Below, in pieces: positions 1-11,938 of a stretch of 64,000 bases of DNA. Each line of letters opens with the position of its first letter. Within the stretch, counting starts at the first letter, position 1. The stretch covers positions 531,805 to 595,804 of the forward strand of contig WHVD01000048.1 of NCBI GenBank assembly GCA_015178975.1, given 5' to 3'. The notes beneath the pieces were generated by a model. That model was not told where the DNA came from and ran no database searches. It was given only the letters and a program-made list of their open reading frames with translations. A program made the translations under genes and the position numbers. Origin of the DNA: Hysterangium stoloniferum. Lineage: Eukaryota; Basidiomycota; Agaricomycetes; Hysterangiales; Hysterangiaceae.

Positions 1-2083
1 AAACTTCGAGAACGGTGGATCTGTTACGAACCCGGGCACGATCTATGTTACCGGGAACCTGATAACGACCAGCACCTACTACTGTCTGCAAACCATGTGG
101 AATTTTGTGTTCACGAGTTGGTGAGTAAAGTAAAATGCTATTTTTTTGTAATCTGCGTCACATCCTGTGCATTTAAGTGCAACGGAAATACGAGCTACCA
201 TGGCCTACCCACTTTTGGTAAGACACCATGGAGTTCCACCAACACCACGTCCTCCCTCCGAGAAGGCGTCGATGAGCTACCACCCTTGCGTTCTCCAGGT
301 GTATTGAGCTCCGAACAATGGGAACAGATCGTCAGCACAGGTATGAGGGAGATTTTGAGGGGGAAACTTCGAGAACGATGGAGCTGCAACGAAACTGGGC
401 ACAATTTATGTTACCGAACCCCCGATGACGACCAGCACATACCACTGTCTCCAAACGATGTAGAGGTTTGGGTTGAGGAGTTGGCGAGTAATCAAATATA
501 TAGTGCTGTTATCACGTACGCGTGACCACATCCTGCCTGTGTCAGTGCGAAGGAGAAACGACCTACCATGAACCACCGACTATTATTATGATGCGGTGGA
601 GGTCTACTACATCCAATCTCGGTCCATATTGCAGTCATGATGTGGATTGGGGAATGGTGTCGCAGTCCAGAAAAACAATGTGTAGCATTGAAATTGGACC
701 AGGCTATTACGGAGGAGTCGCGTTGGAAAGGGTTGCGATGCGAATCCTCTATAACGCCAAAATGGTTACGTTGACGGCAGAGTTGACTGTGTATGGGGGA
801 ATGGTGAATTTCTCATATCGGGACAAGGTGCTTAATAGGTTCCTGTACAAGTCAGCAACTCTTCCAAGATGGGGAAGAGTAATTCAAGAAAGCGTTGATT
901 TGGTGAGGTAAGGATAACTCAGCGGCGTCGAGCATTGGGATAGACTTTACCTACTCACGCTTTGTAGACCCACATACCCGCTTCAAATTCGGAAACAAGC
1001 GTCAAGAATTTTAGGGCACTTCTGGTTGTGTTATGATGAAATACGGCTACCGAACAATCGTGACACTATGACTTTGAAGCTTATAGCATTATTGGGTCAC
1101 GCCTTCATATCTTGCCCTGGCACTCAATGGTGGGATACAAATACATCAGCCGTCATTATGTCGTCACTCTATAATTCCATCGTAAAATCACCGCTTCACA
1201 TCAACTTGGATGAGATTTCATCTACATTTATTGTGTCAATTGCCCACTACTTATCGGACCCTGATAACCAACATCTCTCCTCATTGGTGCCCTTGCGGAT
1301 ATCATCGAAAACGTATGCCATCTGCGTCAGCTGTCTGTAGAAGAGCTTATTGCCATCAGAGCATACTTTGAGACCTGGTTGAATCAACACGGACTTTTTG
1401 GCTACAGATTACATCGGCTGTTCATGCATTGCGCTTCCCAGGACACATGGTTTCTAGACATTTCTGGAAAGGTATTGAATTATGTGCTCCAAATTATCAG
1501 AATCGATATCCAGAAATTGGCTCAAAGCAATAGGCTTGCAATATCTTTGTTCATCAACCTGGAAATGCTGGAAAGTTTCCTTGAGAATTAGTCGCTGGTC
1601 ATAGCCCATAACAGCCAGCTCATTATCGTTGGTTCTTTTATGGTTTCAATCCTACGGCACGTCCCTCTATTCTTCCGCAAATACTCTCATAATCAAATCA
1701 AGTGAGATACTAGAGAATTGCCGATGTCTGTAAATTCAAGCCCGGACAAATGGATGTTGTGGTCGATTCGGAACATAATAAGAATGACAATCATGTTCAT
1801 AGCTAGATCTCCAGATCTGGAATATGCGTGCGTCCAAGTGCGTACAGAATCCACTATCGACGCTCTTTCCCGCGTTATTAGCAGCTGTAGAGTGATTGGC
1901 CGGTCGACAGAGGATAGCTGTACAGCGTGGAGATGCTCAGACATCATTAAACATGCTCGTCATCTCCTGCATTTGATCGCCACGCCGTTCACTGGGTCTT
2001 CGGAACTATCAAATAGTCGTTGTTTATCGGTGGTAACTCAGTTCGGATGGCGTATCGAGGACGTTGGTGAATTGGGTCACTGA
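1..2083 (+). pseudogene. Cassette-exon family copy A, left-truncated pseudogene
   Basis: The copy enters the window inside a cassette exon. Exons read as 1-120 (partial), 178-483, 546-907 and 968-1705, with introns 121-177, 484-545 and 908-967. Each cassette exon starts CNGNT or CEGET and ends EEL/DEL, and carries the core RERW-C-GH-LCYR-DDDQH-PLS. Intron 484 begins GCGAGT instead of GTGAGT, so it would need a GC-AG splice. In the last exon one base is missing near 1274 relative to the other copies, shifting the frame, and a TAG stands at 1588-1590 where other copies have AAG. ORF2 (ATG 1724, stop 2083) is still open. No function is recognised. Copy B follows in tandem; the repeat offset between matching bases is 2,483 bp (base 1 matches base 2484). 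Confidence 0.75.
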
Positions 2084-2440
2084 TTGTAAACAGTTGTCCG
2101 CTGTCTGGTCTTTTTGTAGTATTCACAATGATGGTCATATACAGAAGTGGAGAACGGTAGACTTATTTTGAACTCTTATTGAGGCCGAGACGGTGAGAAT
2201 GATAATTGATTTGGGGACAAGTTGGGTGGTAAAACGTTGGTAGGATCTGCTGGGGTGCCTGCACAAAACCCAAGCGCATATAGGCAGACTGTTTCGGAAC
2301 GTATACGTCCAAATACCCATTCACCCAATCAATCATACTCACAACCACCCATCATAATGACAAAGCGGACGGAGCCGAGACTGGACACAAAGGACCGGCA
2401 GTCGAAAGTACCCGTCAGAAGTGCCCCGTCGCCTCCAACG
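2084..2440 (+). repeat. Conserved 3' flank module of copy A
   Basis: Shared with the sequence downstream of copies E, F, G and H. It includes the block ending CGTCAGAA just before the junction with copy B at about 2440, where the flank is cut and fused directly into the middle of a cassette exon. On the opposite strand an open frame with the motif DVYVPKQSAYMRLGF is kept in copies A, E and G, but whether it is coding is unknown. Confidence 0.6.
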
Positions 2441-4754
2441 GGACCAGATCACTGAGACCGCAATGAGAGAGATATTCCGGACGAAACTTCGAGAACGGTG
2501 GATCTGTTACGAACCCGGGCACGATTTATGTTACCGGGCACCCGATAACGACCAGCACCTACTACTATCTGGAAACCATGTAGAATTTTGGGTTGACGAG
2601 TTGGTGAGTAAAGTAAAATGCTCTCTTCTTGAAATCTGCGTCACATTCTATGCATTTCAGTGCAACGGAAATACGAGCTACCATGAGCTCCCCGCTTTTG
2701 GTACGATACCATGGAGTTCCACCAACACCACATCCAACCTTCGAGAAGGCGTTGATGAGCTACCACCCTTGCGTCTTCCAGGTGTATTGAGCTCCGAACA
2801 ATGGGACCAGAATGTCAGCACTGGTATGAGGGAGATTTTCAGGGCGAAAATTCGAGAACGATGGAGCTGCAACGAAACTGGGCACAATTTATGTTACCGA
2901 GCCCCCGATGACGACCACCACATACCACTGTCTCTAAACGATGTCGAGTTTTGGGTTGACGAGTTTGTGAGTAATCATGTATACAGTGCTGTTATCACCT
3001 AATCGTTACCACATCCTGCCTGTGTCAGGGCGAAGGAGAAACAACCTGCCATGAGATATTCCGGACGAAACTTCGAGAACGGTGGATCTGTTACGAACGC
3101 GGGCACGATTTATGTTACCGGGCACCCGATAACGACCAGCACCTACTACTGTCGGCAAACCATGTGGAATTTTGGGTTCACGAGTTGGTGAGTAAAGTAA
3201 AATGCTACTTTCTTGCAATCTGCGTCACATCCTGTGCATTTCAGTGCAACGGAAATACGAGCTACCATGACCTACCCACTTTTGGTAAGACACCATGGAG
3301 TTCCACCAACACCACGTCCAACCTCCGAGAAGGCGTCGATGAGCTACCACCCTTGCGTTCTCCAGGTGTATTGAGCTCCGAACAATGGGACCAGATCGTC
3401 AGCACAGGTATGAGGGAGATTTTCAGGGCGAAACTTCGAGAACGATGGAGCTGCAAAGAAACTGGGCACAATTTATGTTACCGAGCCCCCGATGACGACG
3501 AGCACATATCACTGTCTCCAAGCGACGTAGATGTTTGGGTGGAGGAGTTGGTGAGTAATGAAGTATATAGTGCTGTTATCATGTAACCGTGACCACATCC
3601 TCCCTGTGTCAGTGCCAAGGAGAAACCACCTACCATGAACCACCGACTATTATTATGATGCGGGGGAGGTCTACCACATCCAATCTCGGCCCATATCGCA
3701 GTCATGATGTGGACTGGGGAATGTTGACACGGTCTGACACAATGTCTAGCATTGATATTGGACCAGGCTATTACTCTCGATTGTCGTTGGAAAGGGTTGG
3801 GATGCGAGTCCTCTTCAACGCCAAAACAGCTGGGTTGATGGCAAAATTGTCTATGTATGGGCGAATGGTAAACTTTTCATCTCGAGGAAAGACGCTTAAC
3901 AAGTTCCTACGCAAGTCTGCAACTCTTCCAAGATGGGGAATAGTAATTCAAGAAAGCATTGATTTGTTGAGGTAAGCGGCGTCAAGCATTGGGATGGACG
4001 TGACCTTTGTAGCCCCACACACCCGCTTCAAATTCGAGAACGAGCGTCGAGAATTTTAGGGGACTTCTGGTTGTGTTATGATGAAATACAGCTAACGAAC
4101 AATCATGACACCATGACCTTGAAGCTTATAGCATCATTGGGTCGCGCCTTCATATGTTGCCCTGGTGCTCAATGGTGGGATACGAATACATCAACCTCCA
4201 TTACGGGTTCCCTCTATTTTTCCATCGTAAAATCACCCCTTCACAGCAACTTGGATGAGGTTTCATCTGCATTTGTCGTGCACATTTCCCACTACTTATC
4301 GGACCCTCATAACCAATATCCCCTCCTCATTGGTGCCCTTGCGGATGTCATCGAAAACGTATGCCATGTGCGTCAGCTGTCTGTAGAAGAGCTTCTTGCC
4401 ATCAGAGCCTACTTTACGACCTGGTTGGATGAAGACAAAGTTTTTGGCTACAGATTCCAGCGGTTTTTCATGCATTGTGTTTCGCAGGACACATGGTTTC
4501 TAGACATATCTGGAGAGGTATTGAATTCTGTGCTCAGACATATCAGAATGGATATCCAGACATTGGCTCAAAGCATCAAGATTACAAGATCTTTGTTCAT
4601 CAACGTGGAAATGCTGGAGAACTTCCTTGACAACAAGTCGCTGTTCACAGTCCATACCAGCCAGCTCATTATCGTCGGTTCTTTTATGGTTTCAATCATA
4701 CGGCACGTCCCTATATTCTTCCGCAAATACTGTCGTAATCAACTGAGATACTAG
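2441..4754 (+). CDS. Cassette-exon family copy B, open 670-codon frame with recombinant 5' end
   Basis: Starting at ATG 2463 (MREIFRTKLRERW), the exons 2463-2603, 2661-2966, 3029-3187, 3245-3550, 3613-3971 and 4013-4754 join into one open frame. Introns are 57, 62, 57, 62 and 41 bp, all GT-AG. The normal first exon is absent: the copy begins inside a cassette exon fused to copy A's 3' flank, so the start is uncertain. Residues 1-304 are four cassettes, one of them a fused short exon; the rest are the two unique exons. The 41-bp last intron lost about 18 bp relative to other copies. No promoter of the family type lies in front, so expression is doubtful. Function is unknown. The CY...H-PLS...W spacing resembles a small Cys/His/Trp module I recall from mushroom hypothetical proteins; this is a weak, memory-based link. 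Confidence 0.55.
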
Positions 4755-4764
4755 AGAATTGCCG

Positions 4765-5124
4765 ATGTCGGGAAATTTAACCCCGGACACATGGATGTTG
4801 TGGTCTATTCGGAACATAATAAGAATGACAATCAAGTTCATAGCTAGATCTCCGGATCTGAAATATGCGTGCGTCCAAGTGCGTAAAAAATCCACTATCG
4901 ACGCTCTTTCCCGCGTTATTCGCAACTGTCAGGCGATTGGCCGGTCGACAGAGGATAGCTGCACAGCGTGGAGATGCTCAGACATCATTAAACATGCTCG
5001 CCACCTTCTACACTTGATAGCCACGCCGTTCACCGGGCCTTCGGAATTATCAAATAGTCGTTGTTTATCGGTGGTAACTCAGTTCGGATGGGGTACCGTG
5101 GACGTCGGTAAATTGGGTCACTAA
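4765..5124 (+). CDS. ORF2 of copy B (conserved downstream ORF)
   Basis: A 119-codon ORF with its own ATG, 10 bp after the stop of copy B. It is kept in copies A, B, G and H and is present but broken in E and F. Motifs include WSIRNIIRMTIKFIAR near the N-terminus, AIGRSTEDSCTAWRC in the middle and CLSVVTQFGW near the C-terminus. No phase-compatible GT donor was found to splice it onto the preceding exon, so it is listed separately. It could be a second cistron, a reinitiated ORF or an exon whose splice I cannot see. Confidence 0.45.
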   Translation: MSGNLTPDTWMLWSIRNIIRMTIKFIARSPDLKYACVQVRKKSTIDALSRVIRNCQAIGRSTEDSCTAWRCSDIIKHARHLLHLIATPFTGPSELSNSRCLSVVTQFGWGTVDVGKLGH

Positions 5125-5224
5125 TTGTAAACATTTTCCCGGTGTCTGGTCATTTTGTGGTAGTCAAAATGCTAGCTATATACAGAAGTGGAGAACGATA
5201 CACTCATTTTAAACTCATATTTGC

Positions 5225-6520
5225 CGAGACTGTCAGAAGCCGCGCATTATGTCACAATGTGGTCTAAAATCTTCAATACATCTCCAGCAATATCTCGAAA
5301 CCATGCATCTTGGTGGATGCAACACACGAAAAGCCGTATAGGATATATATCCATGGAACGTCCTTGTGCGTGTTATTGTCTGGTATGGCTTTGGTGGACA
5401 GGATGAACTGATGTGATGTCGCGACGCACGGTTGTAACCAGAATTCAAAGTAACCTCTGAACGCACTAAGCTCCTCTACACATAGTTGATGCAAGTGGCA
5501 AATCGCTTTTATGACATACACAAGACCGATAATGGGACAGGGATCATGAAATACCGTTAGATAACGGGCGATGTTTATAATAAATGTTTATGCAACCTCA
5601 TCAAACTTGTTGTGCAGTAGTGACTTGTCTAAAATGTTGTAGACTGATGGCGTAATCACAGTTGACATATCTCTATCCGACCACCGGACGTCAGGACACG
5701 ACGCGAAGACCCCCAAAGATGTTATACGCTGGAAGCCTTTGCTACTCAGCTGAATATAAGGAGAATACAATGGGAACGACCCTTGTTCTGAATAGACCCT
5801 AGTGCGCATTCCAGATCGCGATTCGTTTGAAGTGTCTTAGCAGACCCCGAGGTTTGTTGTTTCTTGTGTTCCTTTCGATCGTTTTGTTTAATTCGTTCAT
5901 CCTTTACAGCTACTATGTTTACCGTGTCTTACAACCATGTGATTTCCACTTTCATTCATTCCCTTATTATCTTGGTATCTTATCAATACGTACAGATAGA
6001 CACGCCAATACCTCAGTTGATTTAACCCTTCCATATCGACCGAGGTATGTTACTATTTTTATTCTTTTTCGTTACATTGGTACTGATTATCTTTATTAGT
6101 TATCATGGTTGTTACAGGTATTTTCAATATCAGTCGATTTAACCTTGCCGTATCGATTGAGTTATTATCTTTGTCATAATTTGTTATAACACTAAAACCA
6201 TCCATGCTCGTTTCCGAATTTAAGGCGGGTATGTGGGCCTACGACTCAGACATGGGGATTTCGAGTATATTCAATGATTGAAGCTGGGTTAACCCTACCT
6301 TATTAAATCAACACTCTCTTGAACTAGTCTTCCCAGTCTTGGCGGTGTGAGATACTTGTGCAGAAACTTGCTAAAGGCCCACGTCGTCTCGATACAATCG
6401 ACTCGTGACTTGCTCGTATATTGCCAGCTTTGCGATCAGAAAAAATATCTTGGCATTGTAAGGACTTTCATGCCAAACCTTTCCAAACCGATTCCACAGT
6501 AATACCTGGGGCTAATTTCA
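5225..6520 (-). pseudogene. Cassette-exon family copy C, divergent and broken
   Basis: A much older relative in reverse orientation, tail to tail with copy B. On the minus strand, 5809-5588 matches the terminal exon around LIASLGRAFICCPG (here RITSLGVFASCPD, ending LLHNKFDEVA), and 5521-5270 matches the VRQLSVEELLAIRAYF stretch (here HQLCVEELSAFRGYF). After an unrelated stretch at about 5854-6191, homology resumes: 6192-6245 matches the start of the terminal exon and 6300-6500 matches the unique exon 7. Several stops and frameshifts are present. The overlap of homology on the two sides of the interruption suggests two different copies joined by recombination rather than one copy with a simple insert. 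Confidence 0.55.
5854..6191. repeat. Possible LTR-like segment between two copy C pieces
   Basis: A pyrimidine-rich stretch bounded by TGTTG at the left and TATAACA at the right. It holds two copies of a CTCAGT-type/TCGA-type motif pair that also occurs in the copia LTR near 22180-22330. No target-site duplication is visible, so the LTR assignment is tentative. Confidence 0.25.
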
Positions 6521-6755
6521 AGACTTGAAGATGTCCAAGATGCCATGAGATCCTTTCCCAGTCTTTGGAATGACTGCGAAGGACCCAGTGCAAATGAGGT
6601 GGAACCTTGAGAAAAGAGTCGCCTTGCATTAGTCTTCCTCTCTATATATCCAGAAACATGGCATCATTAACCACTTGGTCTAGTAACCCCACCGACTCTG
6701 GTTCTGACAACACCGTATAGAACCATAGCACGTCCCGGCTCCACTATTGCAAAAG

Positions 6756-7065
6756 CATACGATTGAATGTGCAGCGACCACGGCCCACCAACACAACATC
6801 CGACCTCAGCCCGTGCTCTCACAGTATGCTGGGACATATTCAAATAGTGAAATTAGCCCCGGTATTACTGTGGAGTCAGTTTGGAAAGGGTTGGGATGAA
6901 GGTCTGTCACAATGCCAGGATAGCTTCGCTGATCGCAAAGCTGACAATATACGCAAGTCAAGAGTCGAGTGTATCGATACGACGGGGTATTTAGCAAGTT
7001 TCTATAGGAGCATTTCACGCTACCAAGGCTGGGGGAGACTGGTTCGGATATTCGAGAAGTGGCAT
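6756..7065 (+). pseudogene. Family fragment D, exon 7 piece in forward orientation
   Basis: Matches the unique exon of the family: RPTNTTSDLSPCSHS followed, after frame changes, by sequence corresponding to GYY-GV-LERVGM and to the LMAKLTIYGRMVDFSSR region. Diverged and frameshifted. Together with copy C's exon 7 at 6300-6500 on the other strand it makes an imperfect inverted arrangement. Confidence 0.45.
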
Positions 7066-7069
7066 TGCC

Positions 7070-7459
7070 ATGTATAATATAAATACGGTCCAGAGCGATG
7101 CTCACTGGCTGCTGCCTTCAAGTTGGCGCTGTCACCCTCAGACTTTATCCGGAGAGATTGCGCGCTGCCTGTTTAATTTAATCAAAGCTTTCGATGAGGA
7201 GAAACCCAGGTCAACTGATAGTCCAGTGGGGTTAATGGTGAGCGACGTGATTTCTTCATTGACTCTTGCCATATCAAGCAGCTTGAGTTTTGTGGAACGT
7301 CTGAGCAAGACAAAGAACAAGACCAGAGTTCTGAGGGCAGATTTTGTTGAGGTACGTAACGGTCGAATTCAAATGTCCTTGATCGTGGCGAGTCCATCAG
7401 AGTTTGTATTAACAGATTGTAAATATATCCCGTGCCAGGCAACGTTTATTTTCAGCTAG
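7070..7459 (+). other. Open reading frame of 129 codons, unrecognised
   Basis: Directly after fragment D. The reading frame is open from about 7070 to 7459 with motifs IARCLFNLIKAFDEEK and SFVERLSKTKNK. It does not match the exons of the better family copies and I recognise no domain. It may be a diverged exon or chance. The stretch 7460-7745 holds nothing I can identify. Confidence 0.2.
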
Positions 7460-7744
7460 CCTCATTATTATCTGGATGGCTAAGTGGACTGTTCGCCTCA
7501 GGCTCACACTATCGATACGTATATTCCGTATGTATGACATCAGAACGGTAGAAGCTGCAGACCCCGCGGTGATGGCAAAAGGTCACTGTATGCACTCTTA
7601 ACTTGGTTCAAACTGTGTAGCTTTATGCAACCTCCAAATACGACTATTGAGCGAGTTAGGTACAGGGTGGCAGTATTGGTATGTTCTTATTGGTTTGTGT
7701 TGGCGCTCGCCAAGAAATCCGAGCCACCAGCCCCAGAGTAACTA

Positions 7745-8696
7745 CGAATGTATGACATCTCAAATAAATAATAAATAAAAAGTGTCGTAGATGTTATCTA
7801 GCCATTGGGTATGTGTTGTAGATAACCAATTTCATGGAGCAGTTGTCGTCTCTATCCTCAGGGGACCAACAAGGCCAGTGAATGAACCGGGGGATACGAG
7901 GCTTGACATTAACTCCAAAACTAGGAAGCTACATAACCTGGCCCAAGGTCTACAGTTGAGTAATTATATTGGAAGGACCCTCAGGGACTAGGGTCAAAGG
8001 AGCAAAAAGACTTGTAAAAAACCAACATATAAGAGCACCTTAATATTAGTTACATACCACTGCGCTAACTAACCGCCACCAATTCGTCTGGATAAAGTTA
8101 AGATATATGAGATTGCTAGGGACTTTGAAATATATTTTCGGTGAATTTTTTCGCATTGGCCGGTGAATTCTTTATGCTCACCGGACTTGCACTTGACGGC
8201 ATTACCGGCTGAGCCGATTTCTTACGAAGTTGCACCATTTCAATCGCTTAGATTCTCCGACAACGATGCTAAAATTGGACCACGTTTTCCGTCACGGTGG
8301 AAAAGAAATTGGTTATGGAGCTAACTTCACCTCAAGCGCGACACCTATTGCTATGATTCCCCACCCTATGATGTATTTACCTGATATTCTGATGGGTACT
8401 TTCGACTGCCGGTCCTTTGTGTCCAGTCTCGGGTCTGTCCGTTTTGTCATGATGATTGTGGTTTTGAGCATGATTGGCTGTGTGGATGGGTATTTGGATG
8501 TGTACATTCCGAAGCAGTTATATGGGCCTGGGATTTGTGCAGGCAGCACAGCAGATCCTACCAACGTTTTACAACACGACTTGTCCCCAAATCAATTTTG
8601 TTTCTGACCGTCTCGGCCTCAATGAGAGTTTGAAATAATAGACCGTTTTCCACTTCTGTATATAACTAGTACTTTGACTACTAAAAAAAGACCAGA
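7745..8696 (-). repeat. Conserved 3' flank module of copy E
   Basis: Reverse complement of the region downstream of copy G (50379-51510), nearly end to end: the pieces around 7790-7990 match 51270-51460 and those around 8240-8600 match 50470-51030. On the plus strand it carries an open frame (8230-8607) with MMIVVLSMIGCVDGYLDVYI, which corresponds to the antisense frame of the other copies. The outer limit is near the shared GAGATGTCATACATT-type sequence at about 7745. Confidence 0.6.
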
Positions 8697-11334
8697 CAGC
8701 CGGCAAATGTTTACAATTAGTGACCCAATTCATCAACGTCCACGAGACGCCATCCGAACTGAGTTACCACCGATAAACAACGACTATATGATAGTTCCGA
8801 CGGCCCGGTGAACGGCGTGGCGATCAAGTGTAAAAGATGGCGAGCATGTTTGATGATGTTTAAGCATCTCCACGCTGTGCGTCTATCTTCTGTCGACCGG
8901 CCAATCGCCTGACAGTGTTCAATCGACATGATTGATGATCTGATAGGGAAATATTTTACAATAAACCGAGGGCTTTCACACCGCGCGAAGCACTGTGTTG
9001 GACGAATTCCTTAAACTACTTTTTTCCATTAAAACTTGCCATTAAAGCTGCCATAGGTCGAGAAAATATACGAGTGCATACAGTCGCTGTTCACCGCCGC
9101 CACGAGCTCTGCAGCTTGTATCCATTGATGCCATACATAAGTTGAATACCCTTGCAGGGGCTAGACCCGATATCCTATTTATGAACGACAATCATTTCAA
9201 AGAGTTGGTCGAATTGAGAATTGTATCAAGCTGCATAATTTGACGCAATGTACAAGCGAAGATACCCCCTTGTAATCCTCACTGCGGGGTTCTCTAGACT
9301 GATGTTGAATTTATTGCGAGCACTACCAATGGCTGAAATCAAATCGGATGTACTAGCAATAACAGTTTCAACCGAATACCACTAGGGTATCTCAATGAAG
9401 GCCCTGCCACCGTTATCCTCGTGTCATTTGTTTGGGAGAGCAGGAACCCGGGCCAAGCCATTGGACAACACCATGATCAAAACACCTACACTTCTTCACA
9501 TATCGTGAACCTTCACCTTGGATAAGAGAAAAGTAACTCACGGTCATGGGAGGCGGAATCACTTACCAACTAAGGGGTGAAGAATACCCACGACGACCGG
9601 CCGTGTGGATCCACGAAAAATCTTGCTTGTGTTGTGTTTCAATATTTCAGGCGCTAGAATTACATTTCACACCACGAGAATTTGTCTTACTCGCTATCCC
9701 GACATTTCCCCTACTGCTCCCAACTATGTTGACTGGATTTCATTCCACCAATTGTCATGTTCGACTTATTGTATTTCGAGTAGTAGCGAAATAGCCACTT
9801 GTTCAATCCAATATTAAAGAGGGCATCGGCCACATCTGTGGGCCTCTTTCACGTTAGATGTCGTTGATTCCATGAAGGCCAAAGAATTAGTGTAATAAAT
9901 TAGGAGGATATTGTGAGAGTATCTTGGGGGCTGGAATATTGAAGGAGGGTGAATGGGCCCATTTAAAATGAAGGGAATGGCACGGTATATCAGCTGCAAG
10001 CACAGTCCCAACATTATATCTGGAAATTGACTCTCCGTCTACCTACGCCATGAAAATGCAGCATACCTCCTACTGAAAATTTACAGAGAAGGTGGATTAG
10101 TATAGCCTTAAGAACTCTAAAGCTGCCATATTATGTGGTGAAAATTCACTAAACTGCTCCTAGCTGTCATGTGTGCACTTCGAAGGAGGGAATTTGACGA
10201 AGTGTAAAGAATTAGTTTAGGCAATAATCAGGCAACTTGAGGTATCCTAGAGCCTGTATAACTCAAGGGAGGGTGAGTGATGCCACATTGAAAGGAAAAT
10301 ATGAAATCCTGTGTGTCATATCCAATCACTGCCACAATGTTGCACTGGAAACTGATTTTCAGGCTAAGCAGTTGCAAATAACCCGGGAAAGAGCGTCGAT
10401 AGTAGATTCTGTACGCACTTGGACACACGCATATTCCAGATCTGGAGCTCTAGCTATGAACTTGATTGTCATTCTTATTATGTTCCGAATTGACCACAAC
10501 ATCCATTTGTCCGGGCTTAAAGTTATCGACATCGACAATTCTCTAGTATCTCAGTTGATTATGACAATATTTGTGGAAGAATATAGGGACGTGCCTTAGG
10601 ATTAAAACAATAAAAGAACTAACGATAATGAACTGCCCGTCATGGACTATGAACAGCGGCATGCTGTAAAGGACATTCTCCAGCATTTCCAGGTTGATGA
10701 ACAAAGATAATGCAATCTTAGTGCGCAGGATGTGATACAGATTACCTGATAATAGCATGATACCTTACTAACCGACTTATCAACCCGGACTTCTTCATCA
10801 TTTGTGGAAAGTGATGTATGCTGGTGATCATCTGGTATATGATCATCAACATCGGGGTCCCGGTCACATGAAGAAACCAAGGGTGGTTGCTCCTCAACAC
10901 TTCTTGATGGTTGTATATGGTGGTGGTGGGCCTCTCTGACATTCTAGCAACAGTGGGTGGGCCATGGTAGCTCATTTCTCCTTGGCACTGAAATGGCACA
11001 GGAAATGATACAATTACATGATAATAGCATTACACTTTACTCACCAACCTTGTCAACCCAAACCTCTACATGCTTTGGAGACAGTGGGATGTGCTGGTCA
11101 TCTGCAAGAGTTCGGCAACATAAATCGTGCCCAGGTTCCTTACAGCTCCATCGTTCTCGGAGCTTCAACCGGAATCTTTCCCTCATTCTTGTCTCCAGGA
11201 TCTGCCCTGGTTCCTCTAACCTCAGCTTGAATACACCAATGGAAACCAAAGGGTGGTAGCTCATCGACACCTTGGAGGGTCTCAGCTGTTGCCATATCGT
11301 GATTCCTCAGAGTTGTCTCGTTGAAAGTAGACAT
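8697..11334 (-). pseudogene. Cassette-exon family copy E, internally deleted and interrupted
   Basis: The start codon complement is at 11332-11334 (MSTFNETTLRNHDMA), matching the start of copy G. Exon 1 is frameshifted near PPF. A second cassette lies at about 10780-11000. At about 10725-10735 a cassette intron is fused directly to the end of the terminal exon (KIALSLFINLEMLEN), deleting exons 4-7 and most of exon 8. ORF2 follows but is split: its 5' half is near 10372-10560 and its 3' half at 8697-8913, separated by about 1.46 kb of inserted sequence. It is clearly non-functional. Confidence 0.65.
8914..10371. other. 1.46-kb insertion inside ORF2 of copy E
   Basis: Lies between the two halves of ORF2 (after GCCTGACAG and before TTGCAAATAACC). 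From about 9815 to 10290 it contains two diverged copies of the family's own 5' flank (CCATGTGTGC, AAGAATTAG and GGTGAGTG blocks). The left part, 8914-9810, shows no recognisable gene. I found no clear terminal repeats or target duplication. Confidence 0.45.
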
Positions 11335-11705
11335 TGGTGGGGAGTAGTCATACTCACACCAGAAGGAGATGCTGTGCTTCCATGGAAGCAGTGCAGGAAT
11401 TACATAAAAAGAGTCAATTGTGGGAAATGCATGGTGGCTGTGCTGACACAGGATACACAGCATTTCATCCATGCCATTTAAGCAAAACCCATTTTAAACA
11501 GGGCCCACTCACCTTCCTTCATCAATACAGACTCCAGGATATTCTCAAGTTAGCTACTATTTTCTATGCTAATTCTTACACTTCACCAGACCATCTACTG
11601 CAGAAAGAAAACATGGCAGATAGGTATAGTTTGGTGAGTTGTCATCACATAATGCAACAACTTCACAATTCTTGAGCATTAGAATTAAGGGCAATCCAGC
11701 TTCTC
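11335..11705 (-). promoter_or_regulatory. 5' flank (presumed promoter) of copy E
   Basis: Reverse complement of the region in front of copy G's ATG, including the CCACTCACCTTCCTTCATC and GGTGAGTTGTCATCACATAA blocks. Conservation across six sites in the window makes it the family's upstream region. No TATA box was identified. Confidence 0.45.
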
Positions 11706-11763
11706 TGTGGGATGCTGTGGTTTTATGGCACAAGCAGATGGAGAGTCAATTCCTGGGACATCC

Positions 11764-11933
11764 TGTTAGAATTGGTGATGAAAGCACCCTTTTCTTAGGG
11801 GTGGCTCATCCATTTCTTCACTTTTTCATATGAAGATGTTAATTGTGGACCATGCATTCTGAGGTTCATGCATGCCAGAACCAGTGTATGTAGATTGTGT
11901 ATTACAATAAGTCAACTCATACTATTTTTAATA
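11764..11933 (+). repeat. Solo LTR (TGTTAGAATT...TTTTTAATA), TSD CATCC
   Basis: Begins TGTTAGAATTGG and ends TTTTTAATA, flanked on both sides by CATCC (11759-11763 and 11934-11938). It is a short version of the repeat at 44135-44393 and of the partial copy near 56080-56285; it lacks the middle of those copies. Confidence 0.7.
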
Positions 11934-11938
11934 CATCC

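Noticed and set aside
10237-10599. Plus-strand frame with TRERASIVDSVRTW as a gene
   Set aside because: It is the antisense of ORF2 and recurs opposite every ORF2 copy, so it is a shadow.
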